64,000 nt of DNA from Aminobacter sp. AP02. Lineage in GTDB: Bacteria > Pseudomonadota > Alphaproteobacteria > Rhizobiales > Rhizobiaceae. Positions 25,590 through 33,936 of the stretch are shown in pieces (position 1 is the stretch's first letter; each line of letters begins with the position of its first letter). Position numbers and translations under genes: made by a program. The DNA lies in assembly GCF_003148805.1 (NCBI RefSeq), contig NZ_QGGX01000001.1:186001-250000 (forward strand), in the 5' to 3' direction. The notes beneath the pieces were generated by a model, which was given only the letters and a program-made list of their open reading frames with translations, did not search any database and was not told where the DNA came from.

Positions 25590-26629
25590 TGGCTGGGGGC
25601 GACAAGGTGCAGGTCAATGCGGATTTCGATCCGGCGGCGCTCGAGGCGTTTCTCGGCGAGCGCTTCGGCGTGGGCAAGATGACGCTTGAGCGAATTGGCG
25701 GGGGCCAGTCCAACCCGACCTATTTTGTCGATTTCGGCGCGCGCCGCATGGTATTGCGCAAGAAGCCGGCGGGGCCGATCCTGCGCGGTGCACATGCCAT
25801 CGACCGGGAGTTCCGCGTGCTCGAAGCACTTGCGCCGACCAACGTGCCGGTGCCGAAACCGGTACTCTATCATGATGGCGACGCCCCCCTTGGCACGCCG
25901 TTCTACTTGATGGAGCGGCTCGAAGGCCGCGTTTTCCATGACTGTTCTTTGCCGGGCATGTCGTCCGGCGAGCGGCGTGGCATCTATCTCGGCATGGCCG
26001 AGGCGATGGCCGCGCTCCATGCCGTGCGACCGGACGATGTCGGCCTCAGCGATTATGGCAAACCGGGCAATTATTTCGAACGCCAGATTGGCCGCTGGAC
26101 AAGGCAGCTCAGGGAATCTTCAGGGGAACGAATTCCTGTTCTGGAGGCTGTTGCCGACTGGCTGCCGCAGCACTTACCGGTAGATGACGGGCGCGTCGCC
26201 ATCGCCCACGGCGACTTCCGCCTCGGAAACCTGCTGTTTCATCCCGAAAAGCCCGAAGTAATCGGCATTCTCGACTGGGAACTGTCGACGCTGGGCCATC
26301 CGCTCGCCGATCTCGGCTTCTGTTCGATGACCTGGCATTCGGCACCAAACGAATATGGTGGCATCCTTGGCCTCGACCGGGAGGCGCTGGGCATCCCGAG
26401 TCAGCGTGAATTCCTCGACCATTATTTCGCCCATGCGGCACCGACGGCGCCGCTCGAACGGTTCCATCTGGTCTTTTCGCTGTTTCGGTTTGCGGTGATC
26501 TTCGTCGGCATCGCCGACCGGGCCCGCGCCGGCAACGCGGCGGCGGCCGATGCCGCCGACGTCGCGCCGCTTGCCGGCCGTTTTGCCGCACGCGCCATGG
26601 AAATCATCGACGGCGCCCGACCTTGGTGA
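25589..26629 (+). CDS. APH-fold phosphotransferase, possible 4-hydroxyacyl-CoA kinase
   Basis: 346 aa. Aminoglycoside phosphotransferase-type kinase fold: catalytic loop HGDFRLGNLLF, metal-binding GILDWELSTLG, and an N-terminal nucleotide lobe (GGGQSNPTYFV, RRMVLRKKP). It is unlikely to be a resistance gene: the closest known context is the kinase domain of human ACAD10/11 and bacterial LvaA-like proteins, which phosphorylate the 4-hydroxyl of acyl-CoA. Start and upstream stop overlap (TGATG). A strong terminator follows 22 nt later. Confidence 0.88.
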   Translation: MAGGDKVQVNADFDPAALEAFLGERFGVGKMTLERIGGGQSNPTYFVDFGARRMVLRKKPAGPILRGAHAIDREFRVLEALAPTNVPVPKPVLYHDGDAPLGTPFYLMERLEGRVFHDCSLPGMSSGERRGIYLGMAEAMAALHAVRPDDVGLSDYGKPGNYFERQIGRWTRQLRESSGERIPVLEAVADWLPQHLPVDDGRVAIAHGDFRLGNLLFHPEKPEVIGILDWELSTLGHPLADLGFCSMTWHSAPNEYGGILGLDREALGIPSQREFLDHYFAHAAPTAPLERFHLVFSLFRFAVIFVGIADRARAGNAAAADAADVAPLAGRFAARAMEIIDGARPW

Positions 26630-26651
26630 GGCGGCATTGAGATACAAAAAG

Positions 26652-26676
26652 CCCGCGGTGTCGCGGGTTTTTTTTT
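26652..26676. terminator. Rho-independent terminator, probably bidirectional
   Basis: Stem CCCGCG (26652-26657) and CGCGGG (26662-26667) with loop GTGT, followed by nine T; five A precede the stem on the other side, so it can stop transcription from both strands. It separates the phosphotransferase gene from the convergent dadA gene. Confidence 0.93.
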
Positions 26677-26695
26677 GGGTAGCGCTTGGCTGCGA

Positions 26696-27946
26696 CTATT
26701 GCACAAGCATGCCTGCGGGATCGAAGTCGGGCTTTGCTCGCTTGACGATGTCAGCTGCGATGCGCGCGGAGCCAGCCGACATGGTCCAGCCCATATGGCC
26801 GTGCCCGACATTGAACACCATGTTTGCGAAGCGTCCGCCACGCCCGAAGATCGGCGTGCCTTCAGGCGTCATCGGCCTCAGGCCAGCCCAATATTGCGGC
26901 CTGGCGTAGTCGGCGCCATTGGGGAAGATGTCGCGAATGGCCGCGAGCATGTGGCGGAAATCCTCGGGCTTGTGCGACCGGTCGAAGCCGGCGAATTCGG
27001 CGGTCGCCGTCACGCGCATGCGGTCGCCGAAGCGAGCATAAGCGACGAGATTGTCCTCGTCGACACCACCGACAGTGGGCGGAACGTTGCTGGCGTCGAG
27101 CGGCATCGTCACCGAGTAACCCTTGATCGGGTAGACCGGCAGCGACACGCCGAGGCGGCGGGCGAAATCGGGGGCGAAAACGCCGAGGCAGAGCACGAAT
27201 TCTTCCGCCGCCACCAAACCTTTGGAGGTGGTGACACGGGCGATGCGGTCGCCGTTGGTCTCGAAACCCTTGACCTCGGTGTCGAACATGAACGTGACGC
27301 CGAGCTTTTCGGCACAGTGGCGGGCGAGATTCTGGGTAAAGACACGCGCATCGCCGCTGCCGTCGGACGGACAATAGACGGCCCCGGCAAACTTGTTTTT
27401 CACCGACGCCAGCGCTGGGTCGATGCGGGCTGCCTCATCGGGGGACACAGCACGCAGTTCCAGCCCTTCCTCGGACAGGATGCGGGTGTTGGCCGATCCG
27501 CGCGCGAAGGATTCAGGCTTGCGGTAGAGATAAAGAAGGCCGCCGTCGAGGCCGTGATAGTCGACACCGGTATCGGCGATGATGCCTTGCAGGCGCTCTT
27601 GCGAGTAGCGGCACAGGCGCACCTTGCGCTTGGTGTTGGTGCGCGCCTTCTCGGCGGTGCAATTCATCAGGAATTTCCACGACCATGACCACAGCCGTGG
27701 ATCGAGGCTGGGTTTGAATCGCAGGGCCTGGCTGTCATCGAACAGTGAGCGGAGGAGGATGCGCGGCGCCTTGGGCGACGACCAGGTGTAGGCGTGGCCG
27801 GGCGCGATGAGCCCGGCATTGGCGAAGCTGGTTTCGCCCGCCGCTTCAGAAAGCCGGTCGATGACCGTTACCTCATGCCCGTCGCGGGCAAGCTCATAGG
27901 CGGTGGTGACGCCGACAACTCCGGCGCCGAGCACGGCAACGCGCAT
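26696..27946 (-). CDS. dadA: D-amino acid dehydrogenase small subunit
   Basis: 416 aa flavoprotein. N-terminal FAD site VAVLGAGVVGVTTAYELA and the sequences GLIAPGHAYTWSSP and GLRPMTPEGTPIFGR are typical of DadA. It deaminates D-amino acids (for example D-alanine) to 2-oxo acids and passes electrons to the respiratory chain at the inner membrane. ATG 27946 is used, with GGAG 8 nt upstream; a TTG two codons earlier adds only two residues. RidA follows upstream on the same strand, 30 nt away, and a GntR regulator is divergent. Confidence 0.93.
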   Translation of the reverse strand: MRVAVLGAGVVGVTTAYELARDGHEVTVIDRLSEAAGETSFANAGLIAPGHAYTWSSPKAPRILLRSLFDDSQALRFKPSLDPRLWSWSWKFLMNCTAEKARTNTKRKVRLCRYSQERLQGIIADTGVDYHGLDGGLLYLYRKPESFARGSANTRILSEEGLELRAVSPDEAARIDPALASVKNKFAGAVYCPSDGSGDARVFTQNLARHCAEKLGVTFMFDTEVKGFETNGDRIARVTTSKGLVAAEEFVLCLGVFAPDFARRLGVSLPVYPIKGYSVTMPLDASNVPPTVGGVDEDNLVAYARFGDRMRVTATAEFAGFDRSHKPEDFRHMLAAIRDIFPNGADYARPQYWAGLRPMTPEGTPIFGRGGRFANMVFNVGHGHMGWTMSAGSARIAADIVKRAKPDFDPAGMLVQ

Positions 27947-27976
27947 CCTCAATCTCCGTGATTATACCGTTGCGGC

Positions 27977-28330
27977 TCAGAGAGCGGCGATGACGGCGAT
28001 CTCGACTGTGTACTGCGGTGCGGCGAGCTTGGATTCGACGGTCGCGCGGGCAGGCGCATTGTCCTTGGCGACCCAGGCATCCCACACGGCGTTCATCTCG
28101 GCGAAACCAGCAATGTCGGCGAGCCAGATGGAAGCTGAAAGGACCTTTGTCTTGTCGGTCCCGGCCTTGGCCAGCACTGCGTCGATGCGATCTAGGATGT
28201 TCTTGGTCTGGGCGGTGACACTTTCGCCGGCTGCATCGAGCGCTACCTGCCCGGACACATAGACAGTGTTGCCGTGCACAACTGCCTGGCTCATGCGCGG
28301 GCCAACGTCAATTCGGGTGATGTTGCTCAT
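27977..28330 (-). CDS. ridA: RidA family enamine/imine deaminase
   Basis: 117 aa. It shows RMSQAVVHGNTVYVSGQVAL, the YjgF/RidA opening, and the conserved Arg region in APARATVES. RidA proteins form trimers in the cytosol and hydrolyse reactive imines such as 2-aminoacrylate or the product of a D-amino acid oxidation, which suits its position as first gene before dadA. ATG 28330 has CTGGAG upstream. The longer frame to 28393 is not conserved. Confidence 0.93.
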   Translation of the reverse strand: MSNITRIDVGPRMSQAVVHGNTVYVSGQVALDAAGESVTAQTKNILDRIDAVLAKAGTDKTKVLSASIWLADIAGFAEMNAVWDAWVAKDNAPARATVESKLAAPQYTVEIAVIAAL

Positions 28331-28388
28331 AGTCTCATACTCCAGGTTAAGTTCGAATGCATTGAGACTATATGTCGACACAAGTGTA

Positions 28389-28407
28389 TCCACAAGAGGA
28401 TTGTGGA
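28389..28407. promoter_or_regulatory. Putative GntR operator upstream of ridA-dadA
   Basis: Arms TCCACAA (28389-28395) and TTGTGGA (28401-28407) flank GAGGA. The core TTGTGGA resembles the T-G-T...A-C-A sites of FadR-type GntR regulators. It is centred in the 165-nt region between ridA and the divergent regulator, so it could control both. Confidence 0.65.
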
Positions 28408-28495
28408 CTGCACTTTGTCATGGCATTAGTTCGTCAATGCGAGCCCGCCGAGCGGACTCGACCAACGGACAAGCCCGACCGAAGACGGAGTGCAG

Positions 28496-29200
28496 GTGCA
28501 AAAAACAGCCAAGCCGAAGAAGACGGGACGCGCCGCAGACAGCGTCGACAAGGTCTATGACGCGGTCAAGGAACTGGCGGTCGAATATCGCTTCAAGCCG
28601 GGCGAGCGCGTCAATGAGGTCGAATTGGCGACTAGGCTTGGCGTGTCGCGCACGCCGGTGCGCGAGGCGCTCAACCGGCTGGCGCGCGACGGCTTCATGA
28701 GTTTCGTGCCCAATCGCGGCTTTTATGCCCGCGACATCACGCCTGAGGGCGTACGGGAATTGTATGAGCTGCGCGCGGCGATCGAGCGGGCCGCATTCCG
28801 TCTCGCCTGCGAACGTGGAACCGATGCCGAGATTGGCGAGACCATCGCGATTTGGCAAAACAACAGCAATCTTGGTCCGACGACCGACTGGGCCAAGGTG
28901 GCGGAGGCCGACGAGGCGTTTCATATCGCGATAGTCACCCTGTCCAAGAACGGCCGGATGCTGAACGCGCTCGAAGCTGTTAACTCGCTGATCCGGTTCT
29001 TCCGCCGCATTGACCTCGAGAGCAATCGCCGCCGGGGCGGCACCTATGACGAGCATGCGGCCATCATCGACTGCCTCAGGCGACGCGATGGCGACGCAGG
29101 CGGCGAACTCATCGAGCGCCACATCACGCTAAGTTCTGCGCATGCCGTCGAAGTGACCAAGGAAGGCTTGGCGCGGATCTTTTTCGGACGTCCTGAATAG
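28496..29200 (+). CDS. GntR-family regulator, FadR (FCD) subfamily
   Basis: 234 aa. The winged helix reads GERVNEVELATRLGVSRTPV followed by REALNRLARDGF. The C-terminal FCD domain has ELRAAIERAAFRLAC, EADEAFHIAI and a DEHAAIIDCL motif with His residues that usually bind a metal and an acid ligand. GTG 28496 with GGAG 5 nt upstream is preferred; GTG 28490 is two codons earlier. Divergent from ridA-dadA with a matching dyad between, it probably regulates D-amino acid use. Confidence 0.9.
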   Translation: MQKTAKPKKTGRAADSVDKVYDAVKELAVEYRFKPGERVNEVELATRLGVSRTPVREALNRLARDGFMSFVPNRGFYARDITPEGVRELYELRAAIERAAFRLACERGTDAEIGETIAIWQNNSNLGPTTDWAKVAEADEAFHIAIVTLSKNGRMLNALEAVNSLIRFFRRIDLESNRRRGGTYDEHAAIIDCLRRRDGDAGGELIERHITLSSAHAVEVTKEGLARIFFGRPE

Positions 29201-29202
29201 CA

Positions 29203-29312
29203 AGGCCGCTCAAGGGGCGGTTGGCCGTGCTCGGCCCGATCGATTTCGATTGAGGCGCGCCAAGGCCAAGGGAAGTCAGCAAGACGGCCAGACGCCGGCT
29301 GCCTGTCAGGCC
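29203..29312 (+). pseudogene. Decayed 3' fragment of a DUF983 gene
   Basis: This stretch aligns with the 3' end of the DUF983 gene at about 22665-22787. GGCCGCTCAAGGG, GATCGATTTCGATTG, GCCAAGGCCAAGGG, ACGGCCA and GCTGCCTG recur in the same order, with a deletion of roughly 25 nt and small indels. Read in frame it begins like the original but hits a stop after SIDFD. It starts immediately after the GntR gene. It is not expressed as a working protein; its value is as a trace of duplication followed by loss. Confidence 0.8.
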
Positions 29313-29352
29313 GCACGGCGTCGTGAAGTTTAGATCTTGTGGGCGCCTGATT

Positions 29353-30036
29353 TCAGAGTCCGGTCCCTCGAATGACCACTGCGACAGTCATGACGAGGAT
29401 CCAGATGTCAGCGCGAAACGACATGACGCTAGCGTATTTGGTGTCGTGCAAGGCCCGTTCTGCAAACGAGCAGCCGTTGCGCTCGCTGATCTGCCACAGG
29501 CCTGTTATGCCCGGACGCATGTCAAAATAGGCGGTTCCAGGATAGCGCTGACGCTGCTCGGGAAACATGGGGCGAGGGCCGACCAGACTCATGTCTCCGA
29601 CGAATACGTTCCAAAGCTGTGGCAGTTCGTCCAGGGAATATTTGCGCAAATACCACCCGATCGGAGTGATGCGCGGATCGCTGCGCAATTTCTGAGTGCG
29701 ATCCCATTCTACGCGGGCTGTGGGGTCGCTTCTAAGGTGTTCTTCCAGCCTTTTGTCGGCATTCGGGACCATCGAGCGCAACTTCCACAAGGTGAAGACC
29801 TTGCCGTCCTTGCCGAGGCGTGGCTGGCCATAAAAGGCCGTGCCGCCGCTCAAGCGGATCGCGGCCGCGATAAGCCCTACGATGACGAGCGCAATGGGAG
29901 CCAAAAGCAATGTCGCAGCCACATCGAAGGCGCGCTTGGCCCCCAATTCGATATACCCTGACCGGTGTTGCCGTCCAGGTCGCGTGTCATCGCCCGTTAG
30001 GTCGTGTATCTGCGGCCGGAAATTGACATCCGCCAT
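29353..30036 (-). CDS. Priming sugar transferase for polysaccharide assembly (ExoY/WbaP family)
   Basis: 227 aa. One N-terminal membrane span ([20 protein letters not shown]) then the bacterial sugar transferase domain with [34 protein letters not shown] and [10 protein letters not shown]. It transfers a sugar phosphate to undecaprenyl phosphate on the inner membrane and so starts each repeat unit. GGAGAG precedes the ATG. It marks the left border of the polysaccharide locus. The first sugar (galactose in ExoY) cannot be told from the sequence. Confidence 0.94.
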   Translation of the reverse strand: MADVNFRPQIHDLTGDDTRPGRQHRSGYIELGAKRAFDVAATLLLAPIALVIVGLIAAAIRLSGGTAFYGQPRLGKDGKVFTLWKLRSMVPNADKRLEEHLRSDPTARVEWDRTQKLRSDPRITPIGWYLRKYSLDELPQLWNVFVGDMSLVGPRPMFPEQRQRYPGTAYFDMRPGITGLWQISERNGCSFAERALHDTKYASVMSFRADIWILVMTVAVVIRGTGL

Positions 30037-30547
30037 GAATACTCTCCGCTCGATCCGATTATAGTTGGAAATGATCTTTTCAAGGACCCGATCAGTTCTT
30101 GAGTTTGTCCCGAAAACTATAGATCATATCCAAGATATAGTTGAGTATACGCGATATTAACCAAGCTCGCCTTGGGCGCACAATAAATCGCCCATGAGTA
30201 ATTCGATGTAGTTGGAAAGCCGGAGGGTACTTCGCCATTCGCCCAGGCAGGCGCGGAGCGGAAGCGCAAGAAGCTGGCTGGTAGCAGCGCTTGCGCGTTC
30301 TCAATAGCTGCGCGCGCGCAACGGCCAACTTGGTATGTCAGGCGTAAGTATTTGATTTATTTAATATGAAATGGCCGATGGGGCAGTAGTATGCCCAAGG
30401 AAGCAAAGCTTCGAATAGGTGCCGCGATCCTGTGAGGAGCAACGAAAAATTTGGCTGCAGTGCCGTTTGTTTGCCAGGTCGCGGCGTTGTCGAAGGGCTG
30501 TAGGTTCCGACCTTTAGATAGGCCATCCACCGTAAGGATGATGTGGG
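30037..30547. other. 511-nt spacer before the priming transferase
   Basis: No credible gene. The part near 30060-30200 is AT-rich and should contain the promoter of the priming transferase. Short ORFs on the minus strand here (62-78 codons) have no recognisable sequence or good ribosome binding site. Confidence 0.5.
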
Positions 30548-31471
30548 TTAGGACTTTTCCCGATTCCACGCTTCCACAGTCGCGGCCGTATTGTCGCGCA
30601 ACGCCAGACCAAACATCCGCCGTGCGCGATAGAGGCGAATCCGGGTCAAGCAGACGAGTGCGAGGCAGCGGGAACGCAAGCCGGAAATGCGATCCGAGCG
30701 CATGATCCTGAAGGTCTCGCCCAAGGGAGAAGCAGCAACCAGCGCGCTGTTGGCTAGCCACAGAAGGGTACCTGACGGATGGTGGCGAACATTTCTGAAT
30801 TCATGCGCGACATGCCGGTCCCAACGCCGCGTCAGTTCGGCGAACGATTTGCACGAGGCGGTCAGCACTTTAGCCGTTGGCAGATAGGCGATACGATACC
30901 CCTGCGCGGTCGCTCGCTGCCCCCATTCCGTGTCTTCCATTGTGGCAATGCCGCCAAAAGGGCCAACTTTGCCGAAGACCTCGGCGCGCACGGCCATATT
31001 GCCCGTCGCCGAAAAACCATGACGCTCGACATAGCTTTGGTTGCGGTAGCTGTAGACGTTTTCATAGGCCTCGACGCCCGTCAGACGTCCTGGGTCGGCC
31101 GGGATGATCCTTATGTCTCCGCCAATGAAATCGATTTCTCGATGCCCATCCATGAAGTCGACGATCGCTTTGACCCAACCGGCTTGGGCGACGCAGTCCG
31201 CGTCGATAAATGCCAGCAAGGACGCGCGAGCAATGCTCGCACCCCGGTTTCGCGCCGGGCCCGGGCCGCGTGCCAGCTCGCGCTGAAGGTTTACATCGGT
31301 CGCGACGCGGCAGGCGGCTTCCGGCATTTCGGTCGAACCATTGTCCACGACGATGATCTCGAACGGAATCCCATCCGATCGCTGCGCTTCCAGCGCAAGC
31401 AGGCAGCGTCGCAGGTCGTCTGGTTCGTTGAGGTGCGGGATGATCACGCTGAGGCGAGGCGGCAGGGACAT
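30548..31471 (-). CDS. Glycosyltransferase family 2 (GT2)
   Basis: 307 aa, GT-A fold. RLSVIIPHLNEPDDLRRCL at the start, FEIIVVDNGSTE, the metal-binding AFIDADC, and a downstream TMEDTEWGQRATAQG acceptor region are present. It would add a sugar to the lipid-linked repeat unit on the cytoplasmic face. ATG 31471 has GAGGAAAG upstream; the longer frame from 31594 is not conserved. It is upstream of and codirectional with the priming transferase but 511 nt away. Confidence 0.92.
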   Translation of the reverse strand: MSLPPRLSVIIPHLNEPDDLRRCLLALEAQRSDGIPFEIIVVDNGSTEMPEAACRVATDVNLQRELARGPGPARNRGASIARASLLAFIDADCVAQAGWVKAIVDFMDGHREIDFIGGDIRIIPADPGRLTGVEAYENVYSYRNQSYVERHGFSATGNMAVRAEVFGKVGPFGGIATMEDTEWGQRATAQGYRIAYLPTAKVLTASCKSFAELTRRWDRHVAHEFRNVRHHPSGTLLWLANSALVAASPLGETFRIMRSDRISGLRSRCLALVCLTRIRLYRARRMFGLALRDNTAATVEAWNREKS

Positions 31472-31633
31472 CAGCTTTCCTCGATCAATGGCGGTCAGCT
31501 TGCGGGGGCGATCCGTCGAGACGTTTTTGCAGCGCTCAGCGGAACGTTGGAAGAGATAAAATTTACCACGCGAAATCCGGATTAGGAAGCTCATCAGGAA
31601 CGTTGGGATTAATACTTATTGGTTAGGTAAGTC

Positions 31634-33289
31634 ATGTCGATACTAAACCTGTCGGACATCGAAACAGAGCAGAAGTTTCTTTCGGAAGCGATATGCGTTG
31701 TTGGCGGAGGTATTGCTGGACTTCTTCTTGCGCGTCGCGTCGCAAGGGCTGGCCGCAGGGTCGTCGTCATCGAAAGCGGCGTCGACGCCTTCGATGATGC
31801 CGTTCATGCCCTCAACGAGATCGAGCACCCCGGAGAACGCTACTCCAGAGAATTGACGGGGCGCTATCGTGGGCTCGGCGGCACATCGAGCCGCTGGGGG
31901 GGGCGGATGATTCCGCTGAGCGAACATGACACCAGCGCAAGGAATCACGTGTCACAGCCGGCGTGGCCATTTGAGTATGAAGGCCTGACACCCTCTCGCG
32001 ACGAGATCGAACGGCTATTTGGCGTGGGAAGCGGCTCCTACGAATCCATAGCGGACGAACGCGGCCCAGGTTGGGAAGCCTTTCCGCAGGGCGCAGCGAG
32101 CTTGACACCCCGATGGGCGAAATGCCCGAGTTTCAAGCGCAGCAACCTCGCTACCTTGCTTCGCAACGAGCTGAAGAACCAGAAGAACCTGGAGATCTGG
32201 CTCGGTGCGACCGTATGCGATTTCCACCTCGACCGCGCCAGCGGGCGGCTCAACGCGATAACCGCCCGCGATTTTGGCAACAAGCGGCTGACCGTTCGCG
32301 CAGATCGCTTCGTGTTCGCCGCTGGAACCATCGAAACGACGAGGCTGCTGCTGCTGCTCGATGCCGCCTCCGACGGCCAGGCATTTAGCCGCTGCAAGGT
32401 GCTCGGCCGTTACTTCCAGGACCACCTCAAGGCGGAAGTCGCAACAATTAGCCGCAAAGATCCCGTCGCTACCAATCGCCTTTTCGCCTACCGCTTCGTC
32501 AACTCGACGCGGCGTGACCTGCATCTCGAACTGTCGCAAGCCCGCCAGCGTCAGGATCAGGCAGCCAGTGCCTTCGTCTATGTTGCGATGGATCTCGCCC
32601 AGAGCCCACTTGCCGATCTGAAGCGGATCGCGCACGGGCTGCAACAGCGCAAGGTCGAGCTCCGCGACGTTCGGAGCATCATGAAAAGCCCAGGGTTGAT
32701 CGCGCAGGCCACGTATTGGAGGTACATCCGCAAACAGCTTTTTGTACCGGCCAGCGTGGACCTGCGCCTCTTGATTTGCGCCGAGCAGCTGCCGGATTGG
32801 TCGAACCGTATCAGCCTTTCGCGGGCCCGCGACCGAATGGGAATGCCGAAGGTGAGGCTCGACTGGGGCCCTAAGCCGGCGGATGAGCGAACGTTCCGCT
32901 CCGCGCTCGCCGGACTTGAAGCGTATTGGCGCGAGGCAGGCTTTGATCGTCTGTGCCCGCTGGTCTGGTCGCCGGCCATCGACCACCCGTCGGTCCCCAT
33001 CACAGATCGCGCGGAGGCCTGCGCGCATCCATCCGGGTCGACGCGCATGGGCACCGATCCCGCGCAATCGGTGGTAGGGCCCGATCTCTTTTGCCATGCC
33101 GTTCCGAATGTGGCGGTTGCCAGCGCTTCAGTCTTTCCTACCGCGGGCAGCGCCAATCCGACCTTCACAATCATGAAGCTGGCCCTATGGCTGGCCGATT
33201 CCTTTCTTGCAACGGCAGCGCCATGCAGGCCGGTATGCGCCGGTGCTGCCGATAGCATCGAGGGGACGACATACCCAGTGCATATCTGA
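31634..33289 (+). CDS. GMC-type FAD-dependent oxidoreductase
   Basis: 551 aa. N-terminal FAD motif CVVGGGIAGLLLARRVARAG, GGTSSRWGGRM, and the GMC C-terminal signature HPSGSTRMG...NVAVASASVFPTAGSANPT with the usual catalytic His/Asn region are present. It would oxidise an alcohol, perhaps a sugar. Divergent from the GT2 gene and inside the polysaccharide locus, it may modify a sugar or lipid-linked intermediate. The substrate is unknown. Confidence 0.85.
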   Translation: MSILNLSDIETEQKFLSEAICVVGGGIAGLLLARRVARAGRRVVVIESGVDAFDDAVHALNEIEHPGERYSRELTGRYRGLGGTSSRWGGRMIPLSEHDTSARNHVSQPAWPFEYEGLTPSRDEIERLFGVGSGSYESIADERGPGWEAFPQGAASLTPRWAKCPSFKRSNLATLLRNELKNQKNLEIWLGATVCDFHLDRASGRLNAITARDFGNKRLTVRADRFVFAAGTIETTRLLLLLDAASDGQAFSRCKVLGRYFQDHLKAEVATISRKDPVATNRLFAYRFVNSTRRDLHLELSQARQRQDQAASAFVYVAMDLAQSPLADLKRIAHGLQQRKVELRDVRSIMKSPGLIAQATYWRYIRKQLFVPASVDLRLLICAEQLPDWSNRISLSRARDRMGMPKVRLDWGPKPADERTFRSALAGLEAYWREAGFDRLCPLVWSPAIDHPSVPITDRAEACAHPSGSTRMGTDPAQSVVGPDLFCHAVPNVAVASASVFPTAGSANPTFTIMKLALWLADSFLATAAPCRPVCAGAADSIEGTTYPVHI

Positions 33290-33354
33290 AACAGGCGGCA
33301 CGGCGACGCGGCGCTGCAGCGAACGATGCTCCGAGGTCTTTTTTGGGGGATACA

Positions 33355-33738
33355 ATGAGACCATTCCATTTCGGCACGCGTACCCCCGCAAGGGATCGAG
33401 AAACCGACCAGTTGCGCTTTCACAGGTTGCTGGAAGCGCTGACCGAACTTTCGGTGCAGCTGGATCATGAAACCGCAGGGCTGCAAGCACGATACGTAAG
33501 GGCATCCGACGATGCCGCCTTTTCGTTTCAGGAACTGGAGAACGGCGGCGGGGCGGGCCTGTCGTCAAAGGTCGATGACCTGACAATCTCCATGGCCCGA
33601 TGCCTGGCGCGGATTGCCGCATTGCAAGGGCAGGTGGCCTTCATCGAGATGCTGCGGCAAAGCGTGATTTCCTACGCCGAGGACATGGCAATCGACGGCG
33701 CTGGTGAAGACCACTCCAACCAATGGTCACACCATTGA
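33355..33738 (+). CDS. Hypothetical protein, predicted helical
   Basis: 127 aa; not recognised. The sequence is mostly helical with heptad-like stretches (LLEALTELSVQLDHETAGLQ and ISMARCLARIAALQGQVAFI), no signal peptide and no membrane span. GGGGGA precedes the ATG at 33355. It sits between the GMC oxidoreductase and the Wzz-type gene on the same strand, so it may be an accessory cytoplasmic protein of the polysaccharide machinery. Confidence 0.62.
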   Translation: MRPFHFGTRTPARDRETDQLRFHRLLEALTELSVQLDHETAGLQARYVRASDDAAFSFQELENGGGAGLSSKVDDLTISMARCLARIAALQGQVAFIEMLRQSVISYAEDMAIDGAGEDHSNQWSHH

Positions 33739-33936
33739 ATGCTACCCCCGGTGCGCAACGACACCAAGCCTCCAACCGTCCGTAGGGGTAGGTAGCCTAG
33801 CCATAGGAATTAGGCCAAAGGTTGATGTCTGCGCCGCCTCACCACTAACGACGGTCTATCATCCCATCCGCCTCCGCTTGAGAATGGGCAATCCGGCGGC
33901 TTGCCGGTCTGGGGTTCTCGGGTTTGGCGGCTCGGC

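Noticed and set aside
25589-26629. Aminoglycoside resistance kinase
   Set aside because: The coupling to an acyl-CoA dehydrogenase and SDR points to metabolism of CoA esters.
30092-30526. Short minus-strand ORFs before the priming transferase
   Set aside because: They overlap the likely promoter region and lack conserved sequence.
32015-33097. 360-codon open frame on the minus strand
   Set aside because: Antisense to the GMC oxidoreductase, which has clear FAD and C-terminal motifs.
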